Positions 1 through 8,015 are shown, counted from the first letter of the stretch. The stretch is 9,916 nucleotides of DNA from an uncultured Prevotellaceae bacterium (GCA_902775075.1 CACYKX010000113.1:1-9916), one strand, 5' to 3'. Translations and numbers: made by a program. Notes: a model not told the origin generated them from the sequence alone.

Positions 1-105
1 AGCACTAATCCGTGGACTGTCTTTCAGCGCACGCGATACCGTAGCAATAGAAACGCCAAGGTCGCAAGCGATATCTTTCATTGTTATAGATGTCTGATCT
101 TTCAT
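1..105 (-). CDS. LacI-family transcriptional regulator, N-terminal fragment
   Basis: The reverse strand encodes the first 35 residues of a LacI/GalR-type repressor; the rest lies beyond the left edge. The visible part is the DNA-binding head: MKDIACDLGVS, then the recognition-helix core VSIATVSRALKDSP, the hallmark helix-turn-helix of this family. The start at 105 is favoured because AAGAGG lies about 9 bases upstream of it. A second in-frame ATG at 81 also begins with MKDIA, where many family members start, so it is a possible alternative. The gene is divergent from susC, and a LacI-type palindrome lies between them, so it probably controls the starch operon and perhaps itself. The ligand-binding domain is not visible, so the inducer cannot be judged. 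The family assignment is firm; the role as starch regulator is inferred from position. Confidence 0.93.
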   Translation of the reverse strand, partial: MKDQTSITMKDIACDLGVSIATVSRALKDSPRISA

Positions 106-123
106 GATAAATTACCTCTTGTG

Positions 124-131
124 CAAAATTA
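124..131 (-). promoter_or_regulatory. Candidate -7 box for the LacI-family gene
   Basis: Read on the minus strand this is TAATTTTG, which fits the Bacteroidetes -7 consensus TAnnTTTG. It would start transcription about 12 bases ahead of the regulator's ATG at 105. No clear TTTG -33 element is seen at the usual spacing. The same 8-mer occurs at 223-230 on the minus strand; use of that copy would place the palindrome at 185-200 just downstream of the start, a layout suited to autoregulation. The motif is short and AT-rich, so chance matches are likely. Confidence 0.35.
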
Positions 132-184
132 GACAAATCTGTGCAACTAAGTCGACAGACCCTTTTATTATTAAGAAAAACGAC

Positions 185-200
185 GCGCAAACGTTTGCGC
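185..200. promoter_or_regulatory. LacI-family operator, perfect 16-bp palindrome
   Basis: GCGCAAACGTTTGCGC is an exact palindrome with a central CG. LacI/GalR-family operators typically have this form (the PurR-type site is very similar), with the hinge helices inserting at the central CpG. It lies between the divergent regulator gene and susC, 80 bp from the regulator start and about 54 bp upstream of the candidate susC -7 box. That position upstream of the -7 box allows either repression by looping or interference, or activation; the sequence cannot decide. A related site occurs at 8967-8982 ahead of the amylase. Confidence 0.82.
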
Positions 201-253
201 AAAAGAAATAACGTTTTAAAGGCAAAATTAGTATAACAAAGGATTAAAGAATA

Positions 254-261
254 TAAATTTG
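254..261 (+). promoter_or_regulatory. Candidate -7 box for the susC operon
   Basis: TAAATTTG matches the Bacteroidetes -7 consensus TAnnTTTG. It predicts transcription from about 268, giving a leader of about 114 bases ahead of susC. No good TTTG -33 element is seen 19-21 bases upstream, which would be consistent with a promoter that needs an activator, though this is inference. Confidence 0.45.
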
Positions 262-300
262 CAATGCAGACAGCGTGATAGAAGTGAAAAAGACGACTAT

Positions 301-359
301 GAAACAATAATATTACGCTATTTTTAATTATAAGAATTAACTAGAAACAATATATTACG
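301..359 (+). repeat. Imperfect direct repeat in the susC leader
   Basis: GAAACAATAATATTACG at 301-317 recurs as GAAACAATATATTACG at 344-359, differing by one inserted base. The similarity extends upstream, where ACTAT (296-300) corresponds to ACTA (340-343). The copies start 43 bases apart, in the predicted leader of the susC transcript. The first copy also contains a minimal reading frame, ATG AAA CAA TAA from 299, which the second copy lacks. Between the copies TTAATT (324-329) can pair with AATTAA (335-340). Function unknown. Confidence 0.6.
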
Positions 360-381
360 TTAACTTAAAAAATCAAAGCAA

Positions 382-3300
382 ATGAAGCAGGTAAAATTCA
401 AATTGCCTCAGAGAATGTTGACCCTTACTGGAGGATTGCTTCTCGCAGCTAGTTCTTTTGCACAAAATGGTGCCATAAAAGGACAGGTGAAGGATGCTTC
501 TGGTGAGCCAGTCATGGGAGCTACCATTTCAGTCAACGGTAAACCAGTTGGTATTACCGACATGGATGGCAACTACTCCATTAATGTAAAACCAGGAACC
601 AAGCTTACTATTACCTATTTGGGTATGTCGCCAAAAACAGTTACAGCAGGCGAAAACATGTCTGTCGTACTTACCGACGACTCTAAAGCATTAAACGAAG
701 TTGTGGTTATTGGTTACGGTACTAAGAAAAGCAGCGACCTTACAGGATCTGTAACCGCATTTACTCCTGATGGAAAGAACAAGGGTGTCGTTGTCAACGC
801 CCAGGATTTGATCCAAGGAAAGATTGCGGGTGTTAATATTACTTCTGGTGGTGGTACGCCAGGTGGTGGTGCAAACATACGAATCCGTGGTGGTTCGTCT
901 CTTTCAGCCACCAACGACCCATTAATCGTCATCGATGGTATTGCCATGGATAACAATGGAGTACAGGGTCTTTCCAATCCATTGTCTTTGGTAAACCCTC
1001 AGGATATTGAGTCTTTCTCTGTTCTAAAAGACGCTTCTGCCACAGCCATCTATGGTAGCCGTGGTTCTAATGGTGTCATCCTCATCACTACCAAGAAAGG
1101 CAGAAAGAAAACCAGTATCTCATATAATGGTTCTTTCTCTGTCAGCACGAAGAAGAAGACTATCGACGTGATGAATGGTGATGAATTCCGCGATTTCGTC
1201 AAGACACAGTTCGGCGAAGACAGCAAAGCTGCCAAACTGTTAGGTACTGCCAACACCAACTGGCAAGATGAGATTCTGCGCACAGCATTCGGTCATGACC
1301 ACAACATTACGATCAGTGGTACTACCGCTGGTATCTTACCTTACCGAGTATCTTTGGGATATACCAACAAGCAAGGTATCATCAAGACCTCTAATTTCGA
1401 GCGTTACACCGCATCATTAAACCTTTCTCCTGCATTCCTTCAGGATCATCTGAAATTCAATGTCAATGCCAAGGGTATGTGGGCAAAGAACCGCTATGCA
1501 GATGGTGCTGCTATCGGTGCCGCTGTAGCCTTCGACCCAACACAGAGTGTTTACGACAATTCTGAAGATGCAGCCAACTTTGGTGGATACTTTGCATGGA
1601 AGGCTCCTGGAGCTGCCTTAGGCAACGATAAATATCCATACACTCTGGACAGTCAGGGTACCAAGAACCCTGTTGCTATCTTACAATTGAAAAATGATAG
1701 AGCTATTAGCCGTGACTTATTATTAAGTGGTGATGTAGACTATAAAGTTCATGGTCTTGAAGACGTGAGCATCCACGGTACAGTAGGTTTCGACGTAGCA
1801 CAGGGTACTCAGAATAAGGACGTAGACCCTAGATGTCCATTGGCTTTCTACTATGGTTCTTTCGGATTCGACAGATCTTTGAAGCGCAACTTCCAAGGTA
1901 GTATCTATGCCATGTATAATCATGACTTCAACGATGCAGCCAAGAATCATCTGGATGTCATGGTCGGTACTGAGGAATCTCATTTCTGGAGAAAAGCCTC
2001 TAACCGTTATCGTTCATACAATGACGCATGGAACGGACTTAATTCCGACATCCATACAGATAATGGTGTAGACTATGATGGCGATGGTATCTTAGACGAC
2101 TACAAGTTCCTCACAGAGAGCTATCTTGTTTCTTATTTCGGTCGTGCCAACTGGAGTCTGTTAGATCGTTATTATCTCACAGCGACCTATCGTCGAGACG
2201 GTTCATCACGTTTCAAGAAGCACTTCTCAGACTTCCCTTCATTTGCATTCATGTGGAAGATCAAGGATGAGAGCAAGCTCCGCAATATCAAATGGCTTTC
2301 AGACCTGAAGCTCCGTCTTGGTTGGGGTATGACCGGTCAACAGGAAATCAACGTCGGTGACTATCCATATTTCGCCATCTACGAGATGAACTCAGGAGTA
2401 GGTTCTTATTATAATGCTGTAGGCAATGGCAACATTGCACGTCCTAAGGCATACAACCCTGACTTGAAATGGGAGACCACAACAACATATAATGTAGGAC
2501 TCGACTGGGGACTCTTCAACAAGCGAATCACCGGTAGTTTCGATTGGTATTATCGTAAGACAACCGACTTGCTGAATATCGTTGATGTTCCTGCAGGTTC
2601 AAACTTCCGTAACCAGGTGATTTCAAATATCGGTTCATTGACCAACACCGGTATTGAAGCAGCTATCAAATGGGTAGCCATTGAGAATAAAGACTTCAAC
2701 TGGGTAATCGACTATAACTTGGCTTACAATGCCAACAAGATCACAAAGTTGAATGGTGGTGACGATCCTTCTTACTTTGTTGCCGTAGGTGGTATCTCTT
2801 CTGGTACAGGTCTTACCGCTCAGGCTCATAACGTAGGTCATCCAGCCTTCTCATACTATGTATATCAGCAGGTATACGACAAGAATGGCAAAGCCATCGA
2901 AGGTGCAGTAGTAGACCGCAATGGAGATGGTAAGATCACCGCTGCCGACAAGTATTACTACAAGAATCCAACAGCTCCTGTCACCATGGGGCTTTCATCT
3001 CGTATGGAATACAAGAATTGGGACTTTGGTTTTACACTCCGTGCAAGCATCGGCAACTATGTCTTCAACGACATGATGTCTGGTCATACCAACACCAGTA
3101 TCACAGCAATCTTTGCACAGCAATCCTTCTTGAGTAATGTTCCAAAAGCATCAGCAGCCGATAACTGGCAGAGCAACGATGAGTCAAAAGCATTAAGTGA
3201 CCGATGGGTACAGAATGCTTCATTCTTGAAGTGTGACAACATCACCTTAGGTTATACCTTCAGCAACCTCTTCCGCAGTGGAAGTTGGAATGGTGTCAGT

Positions 3301-3441
3301 GGCCGTGTCTATGGTTCTGCTAGTAATGTATTTACCATCACAAAATACAAAGGTATCGACCCAGAAGTATTCCAGGGCATTGATAGAAACCTTTATCCAC
3401 GTCCTATCGAATTCCTTTTAGGTTTAAGCCTGAATTTCTAA
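382..3441 (+). CDS. susC: SusC-like TonB-dependent outer-membrane transporter
   Basis: This 1019-residue protein is an outer-membrane barrel that imports starch oligosaccharides using TonB energy, in complex with SusD. Residues 1-28 are a signal peptide ending in SSFAQ. A carboxypeptidase-regulatory-like domain spans about 30-100, followed by the TonB box LNEVVVIGYG (104-113). The plug domain runs from about 116 to 240 (LIQGKIAGVNI, IRIRGGSS, LKDASATAIYGSRGSNGVILITTKKG being typical) and the barrel fills the rest, ending in a terminal Phe (LGLSLNF) as expected for barrel assembly. Two acidic calcium-loop-like stretches are seen, DYDGDG at 564-569 and DRNGDGKI at 845-852. The length is close to that of B. 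thetaiotaomicron SusC (about 1000). No Shine-Dalgarno sequence precedes the ATG, which is common in this phylum. The gene opens a four-gene operon, with susD 21 bp downstream. Family is certain; starch as substrate comes from the neighbouring susE/susF and amylase genes. Confidence 0.97.
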   Translation: MKQVKFKLPQRMLTLTGGLLLAASSFAQNGAIKGQVKDASGEPVMGATISVNGKPVGITDMDGNYSINVKPGTKLTITYLGMSPKTVTAGENMSVVLTDDSKALNEVVVIGYGTKKSSDLTGSVTAFTPDGKNKGVVVNAQDLIQGKIAGVNITSGGGTPGGGANIRIRGGSSLSATNDPLIVIDGIAMDNNGVQGLSNPLSLVNPQDIESFSVLKDASATAIYGSRGSNGVILITTKKGRKKTSISYNGSFSVSTKKKTIDVMNGDEFRDFVKTQFGEDSKAAKLLGTANTNWQDEILRTAFGHDHNITISGTTAGILPYRVSLGYTNKQGIIKTSNFERYTASLNLSPAFLQDHLKFNVNAKGMWAKNRYADGAAIGAAVAFDPTQSVYDNSEDAANFGGYFAWKAPGAALGNDKYPYTLDSQGTKNPVAILQLKNDRAISRDLLLSGDVDYKVHGLEDVSIHGTVGFDVAQGTQNKDVDPRCPLAFYYGSFGFDRSLKRNFQGSIYAMYNHDFNDAAKNHLDVMVGTEESHFWRKASNRYRSYNDAWNGLNSDIHTDNGVDYDGDGILDDYKFLTESYLVSYFGRANWSLLDRYYLTATYRRDGSSRFKKHFSDFPSFAFMWKIKDESKLRNIKWLSDLKLRLGWGMTGQQEINVGDYPYFAIYEMNSGVGSYYNAVGNGNIARPKAYNPDLKWETTTTYNVGLDWGLFNKRITGSFDWYYRKTTDLLNIVDVPAGSNFRNQVISNIGSLTNTGIEAAIKWVAIENKDFNWVIDYNLAYNANKITKLNGGDDPSYFVAVGGISSGTGLTAQAHNVGHPAFSYYVYQQVYDKNGKAIEGAVVDRNGDGKITAADKYYYKNPTAPVTMGLSSRMEYKNWDFGFTLRASIGNYVFNDMMSGHTNTSITAIFAQQSFLSNVPKASAADNWQSNDESKALSDRWVQNASFLKCDNITLGYTFSNLFRSGSWNGVSGRVYGSASNVFTITKYKGIDPEVFQGIDRNLYPRPIEFLLGLSLNF

Positions 3442-3462
3442 TCAATTAAGAGGAATATTATC

Positions 3463-5088
3463 ATGAAAAGATATATAAAAACTATATTACCTGCAGCAGC
3501 GATGATCTTATCACTAGGCTTGCCATCATGCTCTTCAGACTTGGATGTTATGCCTATCGATCCAAACCTGCAGACTAAGGAAAGAATCAATTCTGACAAC
3601 TTGCTCAACAAGTGTTATGCTAACCTTGCAGTTGCCGGAAACAGTGGTCCTGACGGAGACTGTGATATCGACGGTCTTGACGGTGGTACCACAGGTTTTG
3701 TCCGCCAAATGTTCAATGCCAATGAGTTGACTACTGATGAAGCCATCTGTGCATGGGGTGACCCAGGTATCGAGAACTTCAACTTCAATACCTACGATGC
3801 TCAGCAACCAATGCTTCGAGGTTTCTATTATCGTCTGTATGCCGGTATCAGCTACTGCAACCAGTACATAGCAGACTTTGGTGCTGTTGATGCACAGAAG
3901 ACTGCCGAGGCTAGATTCTTGAGAGCTCTCCAGTATTATCTTCTCCTCGATGGTTGGGGTAATGTACCTTTCACCACAGCGGTTTCTTCAGAAAAGCCAC
4001 AACAGATCAAGAGAGCTGACCTCTACAAATGGGTAGAGAGCGAACTCCTTGATGTTCAGAACGATCTTGCAGAGGCAAAACCAGAGAAGAAAGGCGAGGA
4101 AGGCTATGGCCGAGTAGACAAAGCTGCCGCATGGTTATTACTTGCACGTCTTTATCTGAACGCAGAGGTATACACAGGCACTCCAGAATGGGGTAAGGCT
4201 GCCGAGTATGCCAAGAAAGTCATCGACTCACCTTTCAAGCTCTACACCACGAAGAAAGGTAACTGGAGTCCTTATCAGCAGTTGTTCATGGGTGACAATG
4301 GTATAAACGGAGCTTCTCAGGAGTGTATTTTCTCTGTTATTCAGGATGGTGAGAAGACCCATTCTTATGGTACTACCCTATTCCTGATTGCCAGCACAAC
4401 CAACGCAACAGAGATTGTAAATCCTGATGGTAAATCTGTCGGTATGAACACCACAGAGAAATGGAGTGGTAACAGAGCACGCCCTGATCTTATCAAGAAG
4501 TTCTTCCCACAGACAGCTCCTCAGGTAGACGCTTACCAGATGACAAAGGAAGCAAAGGATGATCGTGCCATCTTCACCGGCAACGGCCGCGAATTGGAAA
4601 ACAACGATCCATCAACCTTTACCGATGGCTACGGTGTATGTAAGTTCAACAACTGGTACACCACCGGTACTGCCAAGAACACCAAATTCCCTGATACTGA
4701 TTTCTTCTTCTTCCGTTCTGCAGAAGCATATCTTATCTATGCAGAAGCTACAGCAAGAGCGAATGGAGGTACCGCAACAGCAGAAGGTGTAGGATACTTG
4801 AATCAGCTCCGTAGCAGAGCAAACGCATCAACCAAGGCTGGTTACACTCTTGATGACATTTGTGACGAGTGGAGCCGTGAGTTCTATTTCGAAGGCATCC
4901 GTCGCCCTACCCTCATCCGTTTCGGCAAGTTTGGTGGTAACACCAACTACAACTGGACATGGAAAGGTGGCGCCAAGAATGGTCGTAACATAGACAAGCA
5001 CTACAACTTGTTCGCAATACCTTCATCTGACTTGAATGCAAACGGAAACTTGCAACAGAACGAAGGTTATAAAGATAATCAAAAATAA
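3463..5088 (+). CDS. susD: SusD-like starch-binding outer-membrane lipoprotein
   Basis: This is the surface lid and glycan-binding partner of SusC (RagB/SusD family), 541 residues, close to the usual size. A lipoprotein signal ends in LGLPSC, with the lipidated Cys at residue 23. Family landmarks are EARFLRALQYYLLLDGWGNVPF (begins near 149), the tetratricopeptide-like helical region, FFFFRSAEAYLIYAEA, and the C-terminal SREFYFEGIRRPTLIRFG (begins at 471). Aromatic residues W98, Y302 and W334 are candidates for the starch-binding arc known from B. thetaiotaomicron SusD (W98, Y296, W320); this is by approximate position, not by alignment. AAGAGGAA at 3448-3455 is a good ribosome binding site, the clearest in the operon, fitting strong translation of SusD. 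It sits 21 bp after susC and 20 bp before the susE-like gene, so co-transcription is likely. Confidence 0.96.
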   Translation: MKRYIKTILPAAAMILSLGLPSCSSDLDVMPIDPNLQTKERINSDNLLNKCYANLAVAGNSGPDGDCDIDGLDGGTTGFVRQMFNANELTTDEAICAWGDPGIENFNFNTYDAQQPMLRGFYYRLYAGISYCNQYIADFGAVDAQKTAEARFLRALQYYLLLDGWGNVPFTTAVSSEKPQQIKRADLYKWVESELLDVQNDLAEAKPEKKGEEGYGRVDKAAAWLLLARLYLNAEVYTGTPEWGKAAEYAKKVIDSPFKLYTTKKGNWSPYQQLFMGDNGINGASQECIFSVIQDGEKTHSYGTTLFLIASTTNATEIVNPDGKSVGMNTTEKWSGNRARPDLIKKFFPQTAPQVDAYQMTKEAKDDRAIFTGNGRELENNDPSTFTDGYGVCKFNNWYTTGTAKNTKFPDTDFFFFRSAEAYLIYAEATARANGGTATAEGVGYLNQLRSRANASTKAGYTLDDICDEWSREFYFEGIRRPTLIRFGKFGGNTNYNWTWKGGAKNGRNIDKHYNLFAIPSSDLNANGNLQQNEGYKDNQK

Positions 5089-5108
5089 ACAATTTAGAAT
5101 TAATTATC

Positions 5109-6344
5109 ATGAATAAGATAAAAATAATGGCAGGAGCCCTCATTGGTTGTGCTATGGCCTTCACAGCTTGTAGCGACGATCTGAGCCATAATCCGACACT
5201 ACAAACGCCGGAGACCTTCACACTAAATACTCCAGCCTATTCTACTTCGAATATTGACTTGGAGACTACAGATAGTATGCGTCTCACCTGGTCACAACCT
5301 GACTATGGCTTCCCTGCTGCTGCCCAATATGAGGTACAGGTATCTCTCAATGATGACTGGTCGGTTTCTACAGAACAAGCTGCTGCTGACGAGAGTGGCA
5401 AGACAAAACCTACCTATGCTACAGTATCAGACCCAACAGGTGTTTGCAGCACCTCCGTTATTGGTTCCACTTTGGCTAAAGGCATTCAGACAATCGGAGG
5501 ATGGGGCGAAGATGACATTCCTGCCAAGAAGGATGTCAAGGTTCGTGTGATGAGTGTTTATGCTAAGGATACCATCTATTCTAATGTCATCAACCTCACC
5601 GTAGTTCCTTATTTCGTAAAGGATGTCGTTCCTATGGGTTGGTATCTTATCGGTTCATGCATCGGTGACGGTAGCTGGGGCGGTGAGATCGGTCCTAACA
5701 TGATCCCTATGTACGCTATCGCTGGTCAGAACTATGACAAGAAGACCGGTGAGGGTAAGTTCTCTTGGACAGGTTATCTCACTACTGAAGGTTTCAAACT
5801 GAAGAAGGAAGCTGACAAATGGGATGATCAGATCGGTCAGAAGAAGGGCGATGACGGTACCCTTGAATACGATGCTGACGGCAACCCTGTACTGCAGAAG
5901 AACGAAGGTGGTTCTGGCAACATCACTGTCAAGGAAGATGGTTACTACACGATCACTCTCGACACCAAGGCTTTAAAGAAGATTAAAGACAAAGACGTGA
6001 TCAGCAAGGATATCATGACCATCACAAAACTTGATAAGGCTCCTTCTGTCTTTGAACAAATATATTGTACCGGTGACTTTGATAGTTGGAAAGTTTCAGG
6101 CAAGATGACTCCTGTACACACCAAGACTGGATTAAAGAACCACGATTGGTATTTCGTCCTCGATGCTTCTGACGGTGACACTACTGCCAAGTTTACAACT
6201 GCGGGCTGGTCAACCAACTGGGGTAGCGAAAGTTTCCCTTACGGTACAGGTACCAATGGCGGTGGCAACATTGCTGTTGCTAAGGGTAAATACAAGGTTA
6301 TCTTCAATGATATCACAGGACAGTATGTCTTTATCGCACAATAA
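5109..6344 (+). CDS. susE: SusE-like starch-binding outer-membrane lipoprotein
   Basis: A 411-residue surface lipoprotein that binds starch without cleaving it. The lipobox is FTAC with Cys21, followed by SDDL, an acidic stretch like those that direct Bacteroidetes lipoproteins to the cell surface. Residues of about 30-170 form the SusE N-terminal Ig-like domain (PTLQTPETFTL, TDSMRLTWSQP). Two carbohydrate-binding modules follow: about 174-312 (GWYLIGSCIGDGSWGG, and ADKWDDQIGQ with W238) and about 314-411 (IYCTGDFDSW, then W367 and W371 in GWSTNWG, then NIAVAKGKY). B. thetaiotaomicron SusE (387 residues) has the same plan of one Ig-like and two binding modules. There is no Shine-Dalgarno sequence; 20 bp separate it from susD. 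Double stop TAAATAA. A stable hairpin lies just downstream. Family assignment strong; the ligand starch rests on family knowledge. Confidence 0.93.
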   Translation: MNKIKIMAGALIGCAMAFTACSDDLSHNPTLQTPETFTLNTPAYSTSNIDLETTDSMRLTWSQPDYGFPAAAQYEVQVSLNDDWSVSTEQAAADESGKTKPTYATVSDPTGVCSTSVIGSTLAKGIQTIGGWGEDDIPAKKDVKVRVMSVYAKDTIYSNVINLTVVPYFVKDVVPMGWYLIGSCIGDGSWGGEIGPNMIPMYAIAGQNYDKKTGEGKFSWTGYLTTEGFKLKKEADKWDDQIGQKKGDDGTLEYDADGNPVLQKNEGGSGNITVKEDGYYTITLDTKALKKIKDKDVISKDIMTITKLDKAPSVFEQIYCTGDFDSWKVSGKMTPVHTKTGLKNHDWYFVLDASDGDTTAKFTTAGWSTNWGSESFPYGTGTNGGGNIAVAKGKYKVIFNDITGQYVFIAQ

Positions 6345-6352
6345 ATAAGCTA

Positions 6353-6376
6353 CAGGAGTGGAAAACTCCACTCCTG
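6353..6376 (+). promoter_or_regulatory. Intercistronic hairpin between susE and susF
   Basis: CAGGAGTGGA (6353-6362) pairs perfectly over 10 bp with TCCACTCCTG (6367-6376) around an AAAC loop. It begins 9 bases after the susE stop and ends 19 bases before the susF start. Only a short TTTT follows, so it is a weak terminator at best. A hairpin here could be a partial terminator, an RNA processing or 3'-end stabilising structure, or a modulator of susF translation. It is the only such structure between the four operon genes, whose other gaps are 20-21 bp. Confidence 0.75.
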
Positions 6377-6395
6377 ACCTTTTAAACGAAAAAAT

Positions 6396-7769
6396 ATGAA
6401 AAAGATAATATATTCATTAGGTCTTGCCCTTACATTAGCAAGCTGCTCAGAAGCTGGTTATGAAGATTGGGCTAATCCACAGTCCAATGCAGCAGAAGAC
6501 CAGGTTACAGTAAAACTTACTGTTGCCAACGCTCCGGCCGTTGACTATGCAACACTCACAGAAGATAGTGTTCAGTTGTTCATCCCTACTGTGGAGTATT
6601 CTGACAATGAAGTTCCTACCAATTCCTATGTGGCTGTATTGAAGAATGGTGAAAAGTCGTTCACCATCGAGACTGATGCCACCGGTAAGGCTGCCGCAGC
6701 CGACCTAAAGGATGCCGTAGAAAGTCTATATGGCAAACGCCCTGAAAAACGAGAAATCCCTATGGAGGTTACCGGTATCTCTAAGTCAAAGGGATTAAGC
6801 GTGAAGAATACCACTACTGCTACAGCAACGGCTACTCTTACAGCTCCTCATTTTATCGATGAAGAATATTACCTTGCCGGAGATATGTTCGACAATGGAT
6901 GGAGCAAAGAAGGTGCTAAAAAGTTGACCCACGTGGGTAATGGTGATGTATACGATTATCCAGAATGGAACACTATCCTTAGACTTCCTGAAGGCCGTTC
7001 CAACTGGCACTGGAAGATTATTCCTCTCACCAACTACAATGGCGAATTCTTCGGTGATGGTGTCGCAGGTACTTTGGTCGATGGTGACAATGCTTTCGAA
7101 GGCAACCTTACCACAGTAGAGCCTAAGGCCGGTAGAATTGAGGAACCTGGTACTTATCGCCTCTCTATCAATATGTGGAAGTACACTTACAAAATTGAGA
7201 AACTCAATTTCGAACCTTTCATCTATGAGATTGGAAGCGAGAGTGAATGGAAAACATCACACGCTCTTTCCGGTGAGAACTTTGATGGAAACTATCAGGG
7301 ATATTATTACCTGAACGGTGAATTTAAGTTCAAGCCAAAGGCTGACACATGGGATGATGACTTTGGTCAGGATCCTAATAGCACTGAAAAGAAACTTGTC
7401 TCTAAAGATGAAGAGAATATCAAAGCAGATGCTGGTTTCTATCAGATTAATGTGAACTATGCCGAGATGACCTATAACCTCGTTAAAGTTGAGAGCATCT
7501 CTGCTATTGGTAGCTTCTCAGACTGGGTTTCAGATGTTGACCTCACATACAATACAGAAGAGGGTTGCTGGGAAGGCGAACTGGATATTACAAAAAACAG
7601 TGAATTCAAGTTCCGTATGAACCACGACTGGAAATGCGCTAACTGGGGTGGTGACGTAAACAACTTGAAACAAGATGGTGCCAACATCAATATTGCAAAG
7701 GGTAAATATAATATAAAACTATACCTAAGCTATGCGGGTGCCAACAAAGTTAAGATAACAAAACTTTAA
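6396..7769 (+). CDS. susF: SusF-like starch-binding outer-membrane lipoprotein
   Basis: A 457-residue surface lipoprotein (lipobox LASC, Cys17, then SEAGYED) with the SusF plan of an N-terminal Ig-like domain and three starch-binding modules. The Ig-like part covers about 30-150. Module a is about 154-271 (YYLAGDMFDNGW; W204 and W206 in NWHWKIIPL; GEFFGDGV). Module b is about 274-366 (YEIGSESEW; ADTWDDDFGQ with W319). Module c is about 368-457 (SAIGSFSDW; W412 and W417 in DWKCANWGG; NINIAKGKY). Module b resembles the first SusE module and module c the second, consistent with duplication. B. thetaiotaomicron SusF has 485 residues and three binding modules. The start ATG has no Shine-Dalgarno sequence and lies 19 bases after the hairpin. 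It is the last gene of the operon; a strong terminator follows 20 bp later. No catalytic residues are expected. Confidence 0.92.
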   Translation: MKKIIYSLGLALTLASCSEAGYEDWANPQSNAAEDQVTVKLTVANAPAVDYATLTEDSVQLFIPTVEYSDNEVPTNSYVAVLKNGEKSFTIETDATGKAAAADLKDAVESLYGKRPEKREIPMEVTGISKSKGLSVKNTTTATATATLTAPHFIDEEYYLAGDMFDNGWSKEGAKKLTHVGNGDVYDYPEWNTILRLPEGRSNWHWKIIPLTNYNGEFFGDGVAGTLVDGDNAFEGNLTTVEPKAGRIEEPGTYRLSINMWKYTYKIEKLNFEPFIYEIGSESEWKTSHALSGENFDGNYQGYYYLNGEFKFKPKADTWDDDFGQDPNSTEKKLVSKDEENIKADAGFYQINVNYAEMTYNLVKVESISAIGSFSDWVSDVDLTYNTEEGCWEGELDITKNSEFKFRMNHDWKCANWGGDVNNLKQDGANINIAKGKYNIKLYLSYAGANKVKITKL

Positions 7770-7789
7770 TATCCATCATAAAATAATTC

Positions 7790-7830
7790 AAACGGGATGT
7801 ATCTTCTGTGATACATCCCGTTTTTATTTT
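7790..7830 (+). terminator. Intrinsic terminator of the susCDEF operon
   Basis: AAACGGGATGTATC (7790-7803) pairs perfectly over 14 bp with GATACATCCCGTTT (7810-7823) around the loop TTCTGT. The right arm runs into a T-rich tract (TTTTTATTTT, 7821-7830). It starts 20 bases after the susF stop. The structure is strong enough to end most transcription, so the genes to the right need their own promoters. Confidence 0.95.
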
Positions 7831-7952
7831 AAGACCTAAGGTACTTTTACGAAAGAACCTAGAAATTGCAGTTGCCATTTAAATCCTAGCTTCGTTGGCA
7901 CTTCGTTTTGTTAAGATTACTTTATATTCTTTAATTCTCAACTGACAAAAGG

Positions 7953-8015
7953 TGCTCATAATTCGCGAATTCAATTTTCATGCCGGGTTGATTAGGAATA
8001 CCGGAATTATGAGCA
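7953..8015. repeat. 12-bp perfect inverted repeat spanning 63 bp
   Basis: TGCTCATAATTC (7953-7964) is the exact reverse complement of GAATTATGAGCA (8004-8015), with 39 bases between. The left arm overlaps a second palindrome, AATTCGCGAATT (7960-7971), so two different foldings compete. No T tract follows on either strand, so it does not look like a terminator. It could be a small mobile-element remnant, a structured RNA or a protein-binding site. Confidence 0.7.

Noticed and set aside
5..307. Minus-strand 100-codon open frame overlapping the LacI-family gene
   Set aside because: It is out of frame with the clear LacI helix-turn-helix at 1-105 and spans the operator and promoter region; its sequence shows no family-like pattern.
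4816..4832. GCAAACGCATC in susD as an operator half-site
   Set aside because: A single half-site within coding sequence, with no mirrored half.
5037..5055. TGCAAACGGAAAC...TTGCA in susD as a third LacI-type operator
   Set aside because: Only the left half resembles the operator; the right half does not mirror it around the central CG, and it lies inside coding sequence near the end of susD.
7840..7950. Possible remnant of a gene on the minus strand in the gap after the terminator
   Set aside because: Frames are short and broken by stops, and the reading gives no recognisable protein family.
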